NCBI GenBank assembly: GCA_028564705.1
Contig: JAPXFQ010001944.1
Location: 1 to 64,000 of the forward strand
From: Apricaphanius iberus
Lineage: Eukaryota; Chordata; Actinopteri; Cyprinodontiformes; Aphaniidae
Reading direction: 5' to 3'
DNA: 64,000 bases
Under the pieces are notes generated by a model. That model had not been told where the DNA came from and searched no databases. It worked only from the letters and a program-made list of their open reading frames with translations. Below, one piece after another: positions 1 to 9,734 of this stretch. Position numbers and translations under genes: made by a program. Positions within the stretch are counted from its first letter, which is position 1. Every line of letters begins with the position of its first letter.

Positions 1-485
1 TTGTAAATTCTATATTAAAGTGTTCCTCTATTGTGGATTAACTCCAAAACTGTCAATTAGCTCTATTCACGTTTGAGGATCCAGCTTTCCTCCGCAGGGT
101 CGACAGAGTGATTTCCTGTTCCAGAAAACAAAGCAGAAAATACAACAACACAGATCTGTTTGTCATGAGACTGACCTGCAGGACGGCTCACCAAGTGTGC
201 GCGCTGACTCACAGACCTCATCTCTTTTTATTGAACACAAAGACAAAAAGAATCACATGACATGGTCACTCCCAGTACATAAACATTCATTGTGTGCCCC
301 TTATCATCTACTTCCCTAAGTCTGTTTTTCCCCCAAAATGATTTACAGACGCCCGCTTTTATGGGGGTCTTAACCTAAACTATCTTTCTTCCTGTTTCTA
401 CACAACTGGGCAATTTCCTAAACAAAACTTGGTATTTATGACTGTTGTAAAAGCCTGGTACTCATTTAAGATTGTTTTTACTTCA
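1..485 (-). repeat. 3' LTR of the endogenous retrovirus (cut by the window)
   Basis: Matches 5550-6019 over positions 1-470, with differences seen near positions 81, 198, 350 and 424. A TATA-like CATAAAAG is at 356-363 and AATAAA at 227-232, both on the minus strand. U3 probably begins with TG at 485 next to the polypurine tract. The U5 end lies outside the window. Confidence 0.85.
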
Positions 486-498
486 AATCCCTCTTTTC
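482..498 (-). other. Polypurine tract of the retrovirus
   Basis: The minus strand reads GAAAAGAGGGATTTGAAG just upstream of the 3' LTR. That is the expected place and composition for the primer of plus-strand DNA synthesis in a retrovirus. The exact junction with U3 is inferred. Confidence 0.55.
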
Positions 499-519
499 AT
501 TCGTTCCAACACGAATGAA

Positions 520-951
520 TTAATTTCTCTGAATGTCTCCTACAGGTTCCTGGAGGGGTAGCAACAGGTATTCACCCTGTAAATGATCACCTACTGCCTT
601 CTCAATACACCTGCTAACTAAGGAACGGAGACAGGGGATGCAGCAGCATCCACAAAGAACCATAATTGACACAAAAACTGCTAATGACACCATTATGGAC
701 ATTGCCAGAGTTTTCCACTTACCGAACATGTTGTTTAGCAAATCATCCCACATAGAGGTGTCAACGCCAGACTGTTCTTTCAGCCTATTTGAGAGTGTTC
801 TAAGTCCTTCCACTACTTTAGTTAGTTTTCCTTCGGAGGCTGTGTTATTGGGGATGAAAGTACAGCACTGCTCACCGAAAATTGAGCATACACCACCTTT
901 TTCAGCTAATAACATATCTACTGCAATCCTGTTTTGGAAGGCCATAAGCAA
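520..951 (-). pseudogene. Retroviral env, transmembrane-subunit part
   Basis: 143 codons downstream of an in-frame stop at 952-954. It begins in an LQNR-like helical segment of the type seen in gammaretroviral TM, followed by the CX6CC motif. A membrane-spanning segment (about residues 82-102) ends in a cysteine cluster (CGCCC), and there is a short cytoplasmic tail. The reading frame differs from the surface part. No fusion peptide is seen upstream, so the N-terminal part of TM appears lost. Confidence 0.75.
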
Positions 952-1096
952 CTAATTATTAGTGGATCCTCCAATTCCTGTCATCATTTCAAAATAATCA
1001 TCTGGAGTAGGATGTTCTTTAACTATGCTACCCCGTGATACCGAGGCTTGATTCTGGCTTACTGAGGAAGATACGTTGCGGGGGTCTTGGCATACT

Positions 1097-1711
1097 TTAA
1101 TGGGAAATCGAACATTTTCCACCTTTGTGTACCCAGATCAGGTAAAGCGCACACCCTTGGCCACTGATACTATTTTGTGAGGGGATAAGATGGCTTTTAG
1201 TTAGGTTAACAGTGATAAGTAATTTATCTGCGGCTTTAGCTAACCTCACCAGGGGGCGCATATGTTTTGCAAAAGCTGATGTGGTGTAACTGCTCCAATC
1301 ATATCCTGGTGGGTCAGCAATCAGAGTGGACCAACTCGTATCCTTTTGGTCATTAGTTATGTACCAGCAGGGATAATCCTTATACCAAATTGCTTGTTTT
1401 CCATTCCATGTTAGAGTGTTAAGTGGGATGGTAATTACTGCCGATCCTCCTTCTGGGATACAGAAAGTGGAAAACCATCCTGGTGCGTAATATGGTCCTT
1501 GTGTGTCGCTACACTTAGAGTTAGGGGATGGTTTGGCAGCCACATGTCTCCTTGGCCTATTACTTAGTGGGAGTGAGCTAAAAGAGACCAGTGTCGGATT
1601 TTTGGAACTGTTATAGGGCCAATCCCCACAGCAGTAGAAAATGATGTTAACTATGATTATGCTGCATAGTCCTAGGCCACACAGCAACTTTGTGTTGCCC
1701 CAGAGATGCAT
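1097..1711 (-). pseudogene. Retroviral env, surface-subunit part (truncated)
   Basis: 204 codons. The start is followed by a hydrophobic segment (residues about 8-27) that fits a signal peptide or signal anchor. A basic RPRR motif lies about 25 residues later and could be a protease site. The rest is Trp- and Cys-containing with an NLT glycosylation sequon. It is much shorter than usual surface subunits and ends at a frameshift near position 1100. The adjacent frame continues for about 50 codons to a stop at 952-954. The envelope is therefore broken and probably also internally shortened. Confidence 0.65.
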
Positions 1712-2581
1712 GTTTTCAAGGTTTGTTGTGCTATTTTAGTTTAGTCTTCACTTTGTTAAGGTTTTAATGTGAGAAGCACAAGTTACTTTTGAACTTTATT
1801 AAAAGTTGAAAACCCTGGCAATGATAAGCAGATCTCAAAGAACCACAATGCAAATACAAGACCAGAATGTAATAAAAAAACACAATTGACCATCAGTTAA
1901 CATGATTGTGCTGTAAATAACTAAATAAAACTGAAAGAATAATGTAACTGTTAAGAAACCTTGATAAAATCTTAAGAAACCTATTTAACTTCTGAAATCT
2001 CTCTAGTCTTTCCTTTCCCTAGGTCTGGCTTGTAATACCTTGTACACTGGGTCATACCACGCCTTCAGGAAAACTTACCTCAGGTAACCTTACCTCAGCT
2101 AGTCTATCTTTCTATCTAAAGGACCCTTTTTGCTTATTAAGAAAACCTTAAAAATACTTGGATGTTAAGAAATCCTGAAAATTAAATGATTAAAAATTAG
2201 TTAACTGGGGTGTTAATAAACCCTCTTAGGCAGTGTTAAGAAACTGCACCTGTGAATAGAAATGGTTAAGTAAATGGTTAAAAAAAACCTGTAAAATGCA
2301 ATAAATGGTTAAGCGAGTCTTTTAGTCCTTCAGTATAATTTTAATCTTCTTTTTTCGTTCTTCACTCTCGTTGTAGAGCCCTCTAATGGCACCTGGCAGC
2401 TGCGAGAGTGATGTAACAGCTTTTTTCAGCTGTTTCATAATAAATATCATATTCCCTCTTTGGAAATGGTAATTACTTCATTAATTAACCATTTCCCCCC
2501 ACAACCAATTTCTTCTGGGTGAGTCAGGCCCCGCCTCCAGTGGCTTAAGCTCCCGCTTGGTCAAAACCTTTCTCACCCTCT
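1712..2581 (-). other. Non-coding stretch between retroviral pol and env
   Basis: AT-rich and without a long frame. On the + strand TTAAGAAA followed by a pyrimidine or C recurs at 1951, 1972, 2137, 2165 and 2236. In gammaretroviruses pol and env usually overlap, so an 870-bp gap is unusual. It could be a decayed accessory gene, a spacer or a later insertion. Confidence 0.5.
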
Positions 2582-2758
2582 TTAGATAGATTCCCTTAGA
2601 TTATTAGAGATCTGCTGCAGTGTGCGGGATGGATCAGGAGCCAGGGCACACTGTGACCAATGAAACCAGGTGGATCCTTTGCCTTTAAGCTGGACAGCGT
2701 GGGTGGTGCGCACAGAAACCAGAAATGGACCAGACCAGCGAGGTTACTGCCACTTTCT
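2582..2758 (-). pseudogene. Integrase C-terminal remnant after a premature stop
   Basis: The chimera's frame continues past its first stop for about 57 more codons, interrupted by a second stop four codons on, and ends at TAA 2582-2584. The readable part contains a WSGPFLV-type segment typical of the C-terminal domain of gammaretroviral integrases. The catalytic core is thus intact but the tail is detached by two nonsense changes. Confidence 0.65.
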
Positions 2759-4681
2759 TTAGAACACCTTCAGCCAAACCCACTCAGCCTCTGTGGGTGC
2801 CGGAGCTGGACCGTGAGTGACGTGTGGAGCTGGTAGGAAGGTGGTCACCAGAGATTTCAGCTGTTGATGTTCACCACGAGGGTCGGGAGCAAGATGAGAA
2901 GAGACTTGAGGCTCCCTGCCGGCCCAGGGACCAGGGAAGATCCTGCCAGTAAGGATCTCATAAGGAGTAAGACCTTTTGTTCTGCAGACTGATGATCTAA
3001 TGGCCATTAGAGCAATAGGGAGGGCGTCCAGCCAATTTAGCCCTGTTTGTGCTGACATTTTTGCTAGCTTTGACTTTAAATTTAGGTTTGAGCGCTCAAT
3101 CACCCCTTGCGACTGGGGGTGATACACAGTGCCAAATTTATGGGTGATCCCCATATGCTTTTCAACCCATTGTAGATGTTCATTCTTAAAGTGAGTGCCA
3201 TTATCAGATCTCACTCTGGTGGGAAAGCCATGGAACGGGATCCAGTGGTTAATTAAACACCTAACCACCATTTTAGAATCCTCGCTCCTAGCAGGAACTG
3301 CTTCAACCCATGATGTCAGGGGGTCTATCGTAACCAACAAATACCTATAACCCCTAATAGGAGTTACCATATCTGTATAATCAATAACCACTTCCTCCCC
3401 TGGCCGAGACAGGTTCTGAAAAGTTCCCATCTCTGGCTTGATAGTGGGTTTTGGATTAAACTGCCCACAAACCGTACATTCACTCAAAAAATTCTTTACC
3501 CAGTCTGATAAATATGGGTGCCACCAGAAACACAGGTTCCTCTTCATCTGATTAAAAGAGACATGTGCCTGTCCATGAGCTTCTTCGAAAAGTGTGGGTT
3601 TCAAACTGGCTGGCAACACAAGTCTCCCATCTGGGCCTCTCCAGTAGTTATTTGAGAAAACTGCACCTCTGTCTTTCCAAACTGATTTCTCCTGTGGGGC
3701 TGCATTCTGCTGAGCTAGCTTCACTTCCTCTGAAAAGCTGTCTGATATTTCCTGTAAATCTGTAACCACTAGCTGTGTATTTGTCTGTGGCTGGTAACCT
3801 GCAGCAGTTTTTGCAGCCAGATCTGCAGCTTCGTTACCTCTAGCCTGAGCTGTGTTTAACTTACTGTGGCCCTTGCCCTTTAAAATGGCTAATTCAGAGG
3901 GTAGCTGCACTGCTTCTAAAAGCTCCATGATATCTGAGTGATGCTGAGGGGGTGTCCTGTCAGATGCTTGAGGTGGTGTATTAACCTGAGGGGGTTTTGG
4001 ACCAGTGTTTGAGTGACCTACTTTCTTCTTGCTCATTACTTGCCACAACTGTGTGGCTCCGTCCCGAGAGCTGGGTTGGACGGGGTATTGAGAAGATGGG
4101 GGAGCTACCGGAGGAGCAGAGGGTGTGCATTGAGGGTGTGGGTGTGATCTGTGTTCTGGGCCATATTCCTCATAGATACCTCTTTCTGTAGCATCTGTCC
4201 TAGTGAGTTCCCAATGAATTTCAGTCCCATCTGCAGTTCTAACTACAGGATACATATTGTTTGTCCGGGGTATCGGGGGATAAATCCCTGTATAAGGGGG
4301 AGGGCTCGAGCTGTCTTCCTCGTCACAGTCTGGTTCCTGACAAAGATGTTCTGTCCCTTGCCCTAATATACCTAACTGGTTCCATTTTGCCTGTCTTTTC
4401 TTCCATTTTGCCTTTCCTCCAGTAACCACGTTGGCCTTTTCTGCTTTATCTCCACATTTCCCTGCTTCTTTGAAACACAACTGGGACAAACATCTCCTCT
4501 CCTGTGCGTATAGTCCCTCATCTTTCCACATACTTCTGACCCTCCTTTCTACTTTATCTCTATCTGCCTTGCTGAGACTAGTCTCTATCATTGGTAGTAC
4601 TTTATCCAAATACAGTGTTATTTGTCTTCCTAAGGTGCACCAGCGGTTGCCTGGCAGGGGAATGCGGGGTTTATAGTCCAT
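2759..4681 (-). CDS. Retroviral Gag-integrase chimeric ORF (defective gag-pol)
   Basis: An open frame of 640 codons. Residues 1 to about 248 are Gag-like: a basic, charged N-terminal part, then a proline-rich part with a PPPY late-domain motif at 127-130. From about 250 to 300 the frame reads as the end of RNase H (conserved RGNEAADLAAK). Integrase follows: zinc-binding residues H369, H373, C402 and C405, and catalytic D434, D493 and E529, with 58 and 35 residues between them as in gammaretroviral integrases. Capsid, nucleocapsid, protease and reverse transcriptase are missing, joined over without breaking the frame. Whether the chimera is expressed is unknown. The stop at 2759 is premature: integrase-tail coding continues beyond it. 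Start is the first ATG of the open frame after the leader. Confidence 0.85.
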   Translation of the reverse strand: MDYKPRIPLPGNRWCTLGRQITLYLDKVLPMIETSLSKADRDKVERRVRSMWKDEGLYAQERRCLSQLCFKEAGKCGDKAEKANVVTGGKAKWKKRQAKWNQLGILGQGTEHLCQEPDCDEEDSSSPPPYTGIYPPIPRTNNMYPVVRTADGTEIHWELTRTDATERGIYEEYGPEHRSHPHPQCTPSAPPVAPPSSQYPVQPSSRDGATQLWQVMSKKKVGHSNTGPKPPQVNTPPQASDRTPPQHHSDIMELLEAVQLPSELAILKGKGHSKLNTAQARGNEAADLAAKTAAGYQPQTNTQLVVTDLQEISDSFSEEVKLAQQNAAPQEKSVWKDRGAVFSNNYWRGPDGRLVLPASLKPTLFEEAHGQAHVSFNQMKRNLCFWWHPYLSDWVKNFLSECTVCGQFNPKPTIKPEMGTFQNLSRPGEEVVIDYTDMVTPIRGYRYLLVTIDPLTSWVEAVPARSEDSKMVVRCLINHWIPFHGFPTRVRSDNGTHFKNEHLQWVEKHMGITHKFGTVYHPQSQGVIERSNLNLKSKLAKMSAQTGLNWLDALPIALMAIRSSVCRTKGLTPYEILTGRIFPGPWAGREPQVSSHLAPDPRGEHQQLKSLVTTFLPAPHVTHGPAPAPTEAEWVWLKVF

Positions 4682-5522
4682 GCTCTCAGCAACTATGTCA
4701 ATCTGCTCTCTTCCTCAAAGTATGTAGGATTGAGTCAGGTGAAAATGATATTACCCCAGATTGTACCTGAATGTCAATCTTCTACTCCCCAGACTAGTTC
4801 TGTGGGAGCGAACATACACTAGGTGTTTAAGATTCACCGGACAACCCGAGTTTTAGATTCAACCCAACTACTAAAGCACCTTGAATTACCTTGTGTTGAA
4901 AGTGTGCTATAGAAATAAAATTGCCTTGCCTTGCCTTACTATCCTCTAAATGAGAGTTTATTTGAATCCAGATGTGCAAAATAGTTTCCTGGAAACTATT
5001 TATCTGTATCTTTACTCTCCAAACACGCACCCATTCACACAACAACTATGTTTATATTACCATGGCAATTTATTTCCTTTTAATTCTTAGTCATCCATAC
5101 ACACTGACCTTATCTCTTTAGGAACGCAGACCTTTTTCTATGCACACTTTGTGATGTTCGGTCACGGGCTGTGCAGTCACCCAGGCTGGTCTAGGAATCC
5201 TTTGTTCCCACTAGACCTGTCGCTGGGGAAACGTCTCTCCCCAGCGAGAGCAGCCCAGACTCAGAACTTGTCTCGCACGTTCCTCTTTTCCTTTAAAGAG
5301 ACAGAGTTAACATTAAAATGGAGAATTTTCAGACCAACATTTACCTATTAATTTGTTGTAGCGCTTGCCAGATTACTTAGAAAATGACCCGGGTCCTTTT
5401 GTCAATGGTCAGTCCTCAGTTCCCCATCATTCTGTTAAACTCAGATCAGTAATTCACTTCAGTGTTTCCTCAAAATATTTCATCAACAATCAACTTACTT
5501 TTCTACTTTGCTCCTGGAAAAT
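4682..5522 (-). other. Retroviral leader, with a short LINE-tail insertion
   Basis: About 840 bp between the primer-binding region and the gag start, with no long reading frame on the minus strand. Positions 4867-4937 hold a + strand fragment ending in GCTATAGAAATAAAATTGCC followed by TTGCC repeats. This looks like the 3' tail of a fish L2-type LINE or related SINE inserted after or before the provirus formed. Confidence 0.5.
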
Positions 5523-5540
5523 CACTGCCCGCGGTCTCCA
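5523..5540 (-). other. Candidate primer-binding site
   Basis: If the 5' LTR ends in CA at 5543, the minus strand starts a TGG-led 18-mer two bases later (TGGAGACCGCGGGCAGTG). Position and the leading TGG fit a primer-binding site. I could not match it convincingly to one tRNA 3' end; a diverged tRNA-Thr or tRNA-Gln site is possible. Confidence 0.35.
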
Positions 5541-5542
5541 GT

Positions 5543-6021
5543 TGCTGGATTGTAAATTCTATATTAAAGTGTTCCTCTATTGTGGATTAACTCCAAAACT
5601 GTCAATTAGCTCTATTCACGGTTGAGGATCCAGCTTTCCTCCGCAGGGTCGACAGAGTGATTTCCTGTTCCAGAAAACAAAGCAGAAAATACAACAACAC
5701 AGATCTGTTTGTCATGAGACTGACCTGCAGGACGGCTCACCAAGTGTCCGCGCTGACTCACAGACCTCATCTCTTTTTATTGAACACAAAGACAAAAAGA
5801 ATCACATGACATGGTCACTCCCAGTACATAAACATTCATTGTGTGCCCCTTATCATCTACTTCCCTAAGTCTGTTTTTCCCCCAAAATGATTTACAGACA
5901 CCCGCTTTTATGGGGGTCTTAACCTAAACTATCTTTCTTCCTGTTTCTACACAACTGGGCAATTTCCTAAACACAACTTGGTATTTATGACTGTTGTAAA
6001 AGCCTGGTACTCATTTAAGCA
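5543..6021 (-). repeat. 5' LTR of the endogenous retrovirus
   Basis: Direct repeat of the window start with a constant offset of 5549 bases. With boundaries at 5543 and 6021 it has TG...CA ends, but only 5550-6019 can be checked against the other copy. On the minus strand a TATA-like CATAAAAG lies at 5905-5912 and an AATAAA signal at 5776-5781, which places U3, R and a long U5 (over 200 bp). The outer end is uncertain: the other LTR continues for about 15 bases after homology stops. Confidence 0.85.
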
Positions 6022-7655
6022 CCTAGTGGGGCGGGTCCGTTGATTTTATTCTGTGGGACACGGTTGCCGATGTGGAGTTTAAGGGTTGGTGGTGACTGCA
6101 AGGGGTCCTCAGGGTTGGGTCCGCTTGCGGTTGGGGCGGTAGGTGCCGTGGCTCTCGCCTGTGGTGGGACTTTGGGGAACTGGGTGTCTAGTGTCCTGTG
6201 TTTTGTTACTAGTCTGAATGTTGGGATGGATTTAGGTCTGCCCCTGGGGTAGGGGCGGGCGGATGGCCTGGGCCCCCATGGGGCTCGGAGGTGCCGCTGC
6301 CGTGGGCCCTGACTTGACGTGCTGGGGCCTCCCACCTCTGGTGGATCGGGCTGAACGGGGGTGCCTATTGGGGTCAGAAGGGGAGTTGGCTCCCTGGGGA
6401 TGGCATCGTGTCACCCCAGTTATTTCCTCCCCATCCCCATTTGCCTCTGTCCACCTGCTCCTTCATTCTACGATTCACAAGGCCTGAGGATGTGGGCACG
6501 TCACTGGGGTGCGGGATGGAGTTTCCGTCTTCGCTACCCGGTGGCAGCCTGGGTCCCAATTTTATTGAGCAGTTTAGACACTTACACTTGCAACATCTAA
6601 ATGACACACGCACATGTAGGGGCCCTGCGGTGGGTGCGCCTCGCCTATGGTGACGGTATCCACTGTTTAAATGCATCTAGACACTGAGGGCCCGGGGAGG
6701 GAGATGGGGGTACCCGGCAGTATTCCCAAGTCCCACCCCTCTGTTTTAAGTGCACATTAGAACAACATGCTACAACACCACAATTCAGCAGGGGGAGAGA
6801 GGCTGGGGGTCTTTCCACACCCCTGTTCGTTTGACCATCAGGGGTGGGAGACCGGGTGGAATATCAGGCCGTCTGGTCGGGGACCTGGGCTGGTGGGCTG
6901 CTCTTGCCGGGGTGGGGGCCTTGGGGTCTGCTTCTCTCCTTCCTGGTGGGCAAGGGGTCCGTCTTCCGGGTGCAGGGGCAGGGTGCTGTATCGGGGCGTC
7001 TGTCCCTGGGCCTGGGAGTATAGAGTATGTATAGGGCATATGAATGAGTGTACAGCGTCCTTTTTTCGTGTGTCCTGTATTTGTAAGAATGTGTGCGCAT
7101 GAGAGGGAGGGTCCGTATGAGTGTCTCTGTCTGTCTATGTCTACTTGTCAGGTTGGGTGTTTGGCTGCCCTCTGGCCTGGTGCTTCTTCTTCCCCTCCGT
7201 CACTCCCCGTCGGTGATGGATGCTTCTGCCCGCTGGTCGATAATGGTTCTCGATGCCTGGGGCCGGGGGTCCCGGTTGCGGCCCAGCTCGGTCCTGGTGC
7301 ATGCCTGGGTGGGCCGGTGTGTCGGGCGGCCGCTGTTTCGGGCCGACGTCCTCCTTGGATCGACTGGGGCACCTCTTATGGGGGTGCCGAGGTTTTAAAG
7401 TAGGTTGGTACCGTCCGGTGGATCGGTGGTGACCGTGCCTGGCGTCCAGGCATCCTGTACTTGCCGGTTGTTGGCGGTGGGTATTGGTCCGGGCTGGCGG
7501 CGTCGTGTGTTGTCCGTCGATCGGCTGCGGGTCCCTCCTGCCTGGTGGCGGCGGCGAGGGACCGCTGTCGGCGGGTCCCTGGTCGGGGCCCTGCTGGGGG
7601 GCGGGGTGCCCCTGATCCCCGTGGCCTCCGGGTCCTGTTCTGGGCCCGCCCTTTG
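6022..7655. repeat. GC-rich, G-skewed block of unknown origin
   Basis: About 1.6 kb with much higher GC than its surroundings and many G runs on the + strand. Open frames exist in several frames on both strands, the longest 201 codons on the minus strand (7141-7746). All are rich in Pro, Gly, Arg and Ala, which high GC alone explains. I recognise no domain. It ends next to a segment (7656-7770) that recurs at 17930-18035, which hints that the block belongs to a dispersed element into which the retrovirus inserted. Confidence 0.5.
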
Positions 7656-7770
7656 CTGTAATAATCCACTTGGGAAAGTAAATCTGTTGGGCTTGTACTT
7701 GGTACTCAGACACCAATTCTGAGTAGCAAACTGCTAGACAGGACATGTTAAAAAAAAAAAAGGAAAAAAA
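7656..7770 (+). repeat. Dispersed repeat, copy 1 (paired with 17930-18035)
   Basis: Reads CTGTAATAATCCACTT... through TTGGTACTCAGACACC to GACAGGACATG, then a run of A. The same ordered words occur at 17930-18035 on the same strand with moderate divergence. The family is not recognised. Confidence 0.65.
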
Positions 7771-8380
7771 AATGTTTGGTCGCTAGCACCCGCTACATTA
7801 TTTGTGAAAAGTTTATGGAGATGATAAAGTAGGAGAAGGTTGTTTGTAATTAGTTTGACTCCTGTTCTATCAAAACATAGACTTGCTTTCATGTGACGGC
7901 TAGTAGGTCAAACAGCATAATCACACACGTTGGAAACAATGGTACCAAGTTGTAACATTAGCACTGACTACTTATGGACACGTTATAATGTGACGTCACG
8001 CACCCGGGCTCCGCCCCCCAGCTTCTGGCTGGGAGGCAGAAAAACCGATCGCCCCCACTGACTACCAGTTATCAACAGATTGCGCTACATGGCAGTGAAG
8101 AGTGTGGTCAGCGTGCTGTAAACCTACCAATTAATCGCCTATTATCTTAAATAAACCAGTAGCTAAACAAGCAACACTCAATATAGTGTTGGTCATCTTT
8201 GAAGTGTCATGTCAATGAAAGCATTTGGAGGTCAAAGGAAATGAGAAGATGAGGTGGTAAAAGGAGGGCTGTAATAATAAGCAGTGTTCATAGGCTACAT
8301 GTTTCATTGTCCCATTTCCTGTTCACTGGAAACATGAAAGCAAAAAAAAAACAACCATACCTTTGTGGTTCTACTTTGTG
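7771..8380. other. No gene recognised
   Basis: Mixed-composition sequence with a short GC-rich patch near 8000-8050. No coding signal or repeat boundary that I can support. Confidence 0.4.
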
Positions 8381-8800
8381 CGCATACACACACACACTCC
8401 TTTATGGTTATCCTTATGTGGGCATGGTATTGACTTCCATTGATTTTTACTATGCCCTAACTCATGCTGTTTTCCTAACTCTAACCATTAGGGTCACATG
8501 CCTAACCCTAACCTTAACTAAAATGTCATTCACATCATACCTCTAAACCTAATTAGTAGAGCACAGTCACTTTTTAAACATTGTGAGGACGACTTAATGT
8601 CCACAGAGGGCTGGTGGCCTGTCAAAGGTTGGTCCTCACAATGATATTTATACATGCTCACACACACACACACATTCTTGTCTTGCTAGTAGTAGTGATA
8701 ACCTTCGACTTCCATTCATATACTATAATATTTTTCCTAACCCTAATGATTAGTGATCTCCCATAACCTTAACTAAATCCTAAACATACAAAATGAATTA
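8381..8800. repeat. CA-flanked dispersed repeat with CCTAACCCTAA-like words
   Basis: Begins at a short (CA)n, contains repeated CTAACCCTAACC words, a GTGAGGAC...GGTCCTCACA pair of inverted motifs, and runs into a second (CA)n at 8660. A shorter relative follows to about 8800. A reverse-oriented relative lies at 23060-23370 in the EHD gene. Such microsatellite-associated elements are common in fish. Confidence 0.5.
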
Positions 8801-9242
8801 TTGACATATTGTGGTCAAAATTGTAGTACTGCAGTCCATTAAGAAAAACAACTTAGTCCACTCTGTCACTCAAGCCCTCTCCTCTTTGAATTTCAAGGAA
8901 AATGACCAATTACTGATTGGCCAGAAGATGCACGATTACAAGCGAAGACGAGCAATACACAGCAAGTTGATAAGTAGATAAATACATTTTACTGCAGTAT
9001 CATGTTGATGGTGATTGAAAAAGTAGCTTGCAATAATTTTTAGAGGCAACTATTTTACTACCAGCATTGTTAGCTCAACGGTAGCCTTTAACTCGGTCGG
9101 TGTCACATTACAAATGGCACTGTGCTGTTTAGTGTTTTTTTTTTTTTCCTGGAACCAGGAAATATGGACATGTGACTGATATTATAAACTATGACTATGT
9201 TCCATAGCAACGTTGTTTAAAGTAACAAAAACTTAGAACCAC
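8796..9242 (+). repeat. MITE-like repeat, left half (interrupted)
   Basis: Shares ordered blocks with 17490-17705: TTGTGGTCAAA, GTACTGCAGTCCAT, AGAAAAACAA, TTACTGAT, AACCAGGAA, GTAACTATGT-like and AAAACTT.GAACCAC. The match resumes at 10451 after 1.2 kb of other sequence. Confidence 0.6.
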
Positions 9243-9393
9243 AGTCACGAGTTAGTAGTCCCGTACAGTCATTTCTTAAAGGGGCATGAGCACCGCTAAA
9301 CTAAAACACATAATAGAAAATAAAAAAAGCAGAATTTACTGAGATGGGCAAAACTACTTAGGTAACGGTCATAAATTTCGGTTTCAGCCAATT

Positions 9394-9600
9394 TTGGGTA
9401 TACCACCCAGACCTACTATGAAGCAAGTTAAAACTGATCGGAGGTCCAATATAAGCCCTGAGACACTTTCAGATCTTCTCATGGTGCAACTGTGTTCTCC
9501 AGAAATCAGGGACTATGTACCAACTAATGCTGTAATGCTGTGGCACAAAGACTGTCAGAAGCACGAGGCCAGATTTCATGGATGGAGAAAACGAGTCTGA
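9394..9600 (+). pseudogene. hAT-type transposase C-terminal remnant
   Basis: 68-codon frame with RRSNISPETLSDLLMV followed by AVMLWHKD. This resembles the C-terminal dimerisation end of hAT transposases and their domesticated relatives, where an R.sL..etLsdLL..... .Ai.lW pattern is seen. No upstream transposase coding is visible, so it is a 3' relic. It lies within the sequence that splits the repeat 8796-10530. Confidence 0.5.
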
Positions 9601-9649
9601 CTAGATTTGAAAAAGTGTTGATTAAAAAATATTTCTAAAAATAACAATA

Positions 9650-9681
9650 CTACTACTACTACTACTACTAATAATAATAAT
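9650..9681 (+). repeat. Trinucleotide microsatellite
   Basis: About eight ACT units followed by four AAT units. Confidence 0.9.
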
Positions 9682-9734
9682 CAGAACTGACCAAAAAAGT
9701 AGTTTTTCTTATTAAGCCATGCCATGCTTGCTTA

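Larger units (their letters stand above)
1..6021 (-). mobile_element. Endogenous retrovirus, gamma-type, internally deleted
   Basis: A provirus in minus orientation, bounded by two direct repeats (1-470 and 5550-6019) that act as LTRs. Reading the minus strand from the right, the order is 5' LTR, leader (5542-4682), a gag/pol chimera (4681-2582), an 870-bp gap, a broken env (1711-520), a purine tract (498-482) and the 3' LTR. Capsid, nucleocapsid, protease and polymerase coding is absent; integrase is complete up to two stops in its C-terminal tail. The two LTRs differ at only about four positions in 470, so insertion looks recent. Gamma or gamma/epsilon affinity rests on the DD35E integrase spacing, the PPPY motif in Gag and the CX6CC motif in TM. 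The left LTR runs off the window, so the target-site duplication cannot be checked. Confidence 0.9.

Noticed and set aside
5198..5216. TGGGAACAAAGG on the minus strand as primer-binding site
   Set aside because: It has a TGG start but lies over 300 bp inside the 5' LTR edge and does not match a tRNA end that I know.
6015..6676. Several 60-106-codon Pro/Arg-rich frames
   Set aside because: Same compositional cause; they overlap each other on both strands.
7141..7746. 201-codon minus-strand frame in the GC-rich block as a gene
   Set aside because: High GC removes stops in all frames; overlapping frames of similar make-up occur on both strands, and no domain or splice pattern supports coding.
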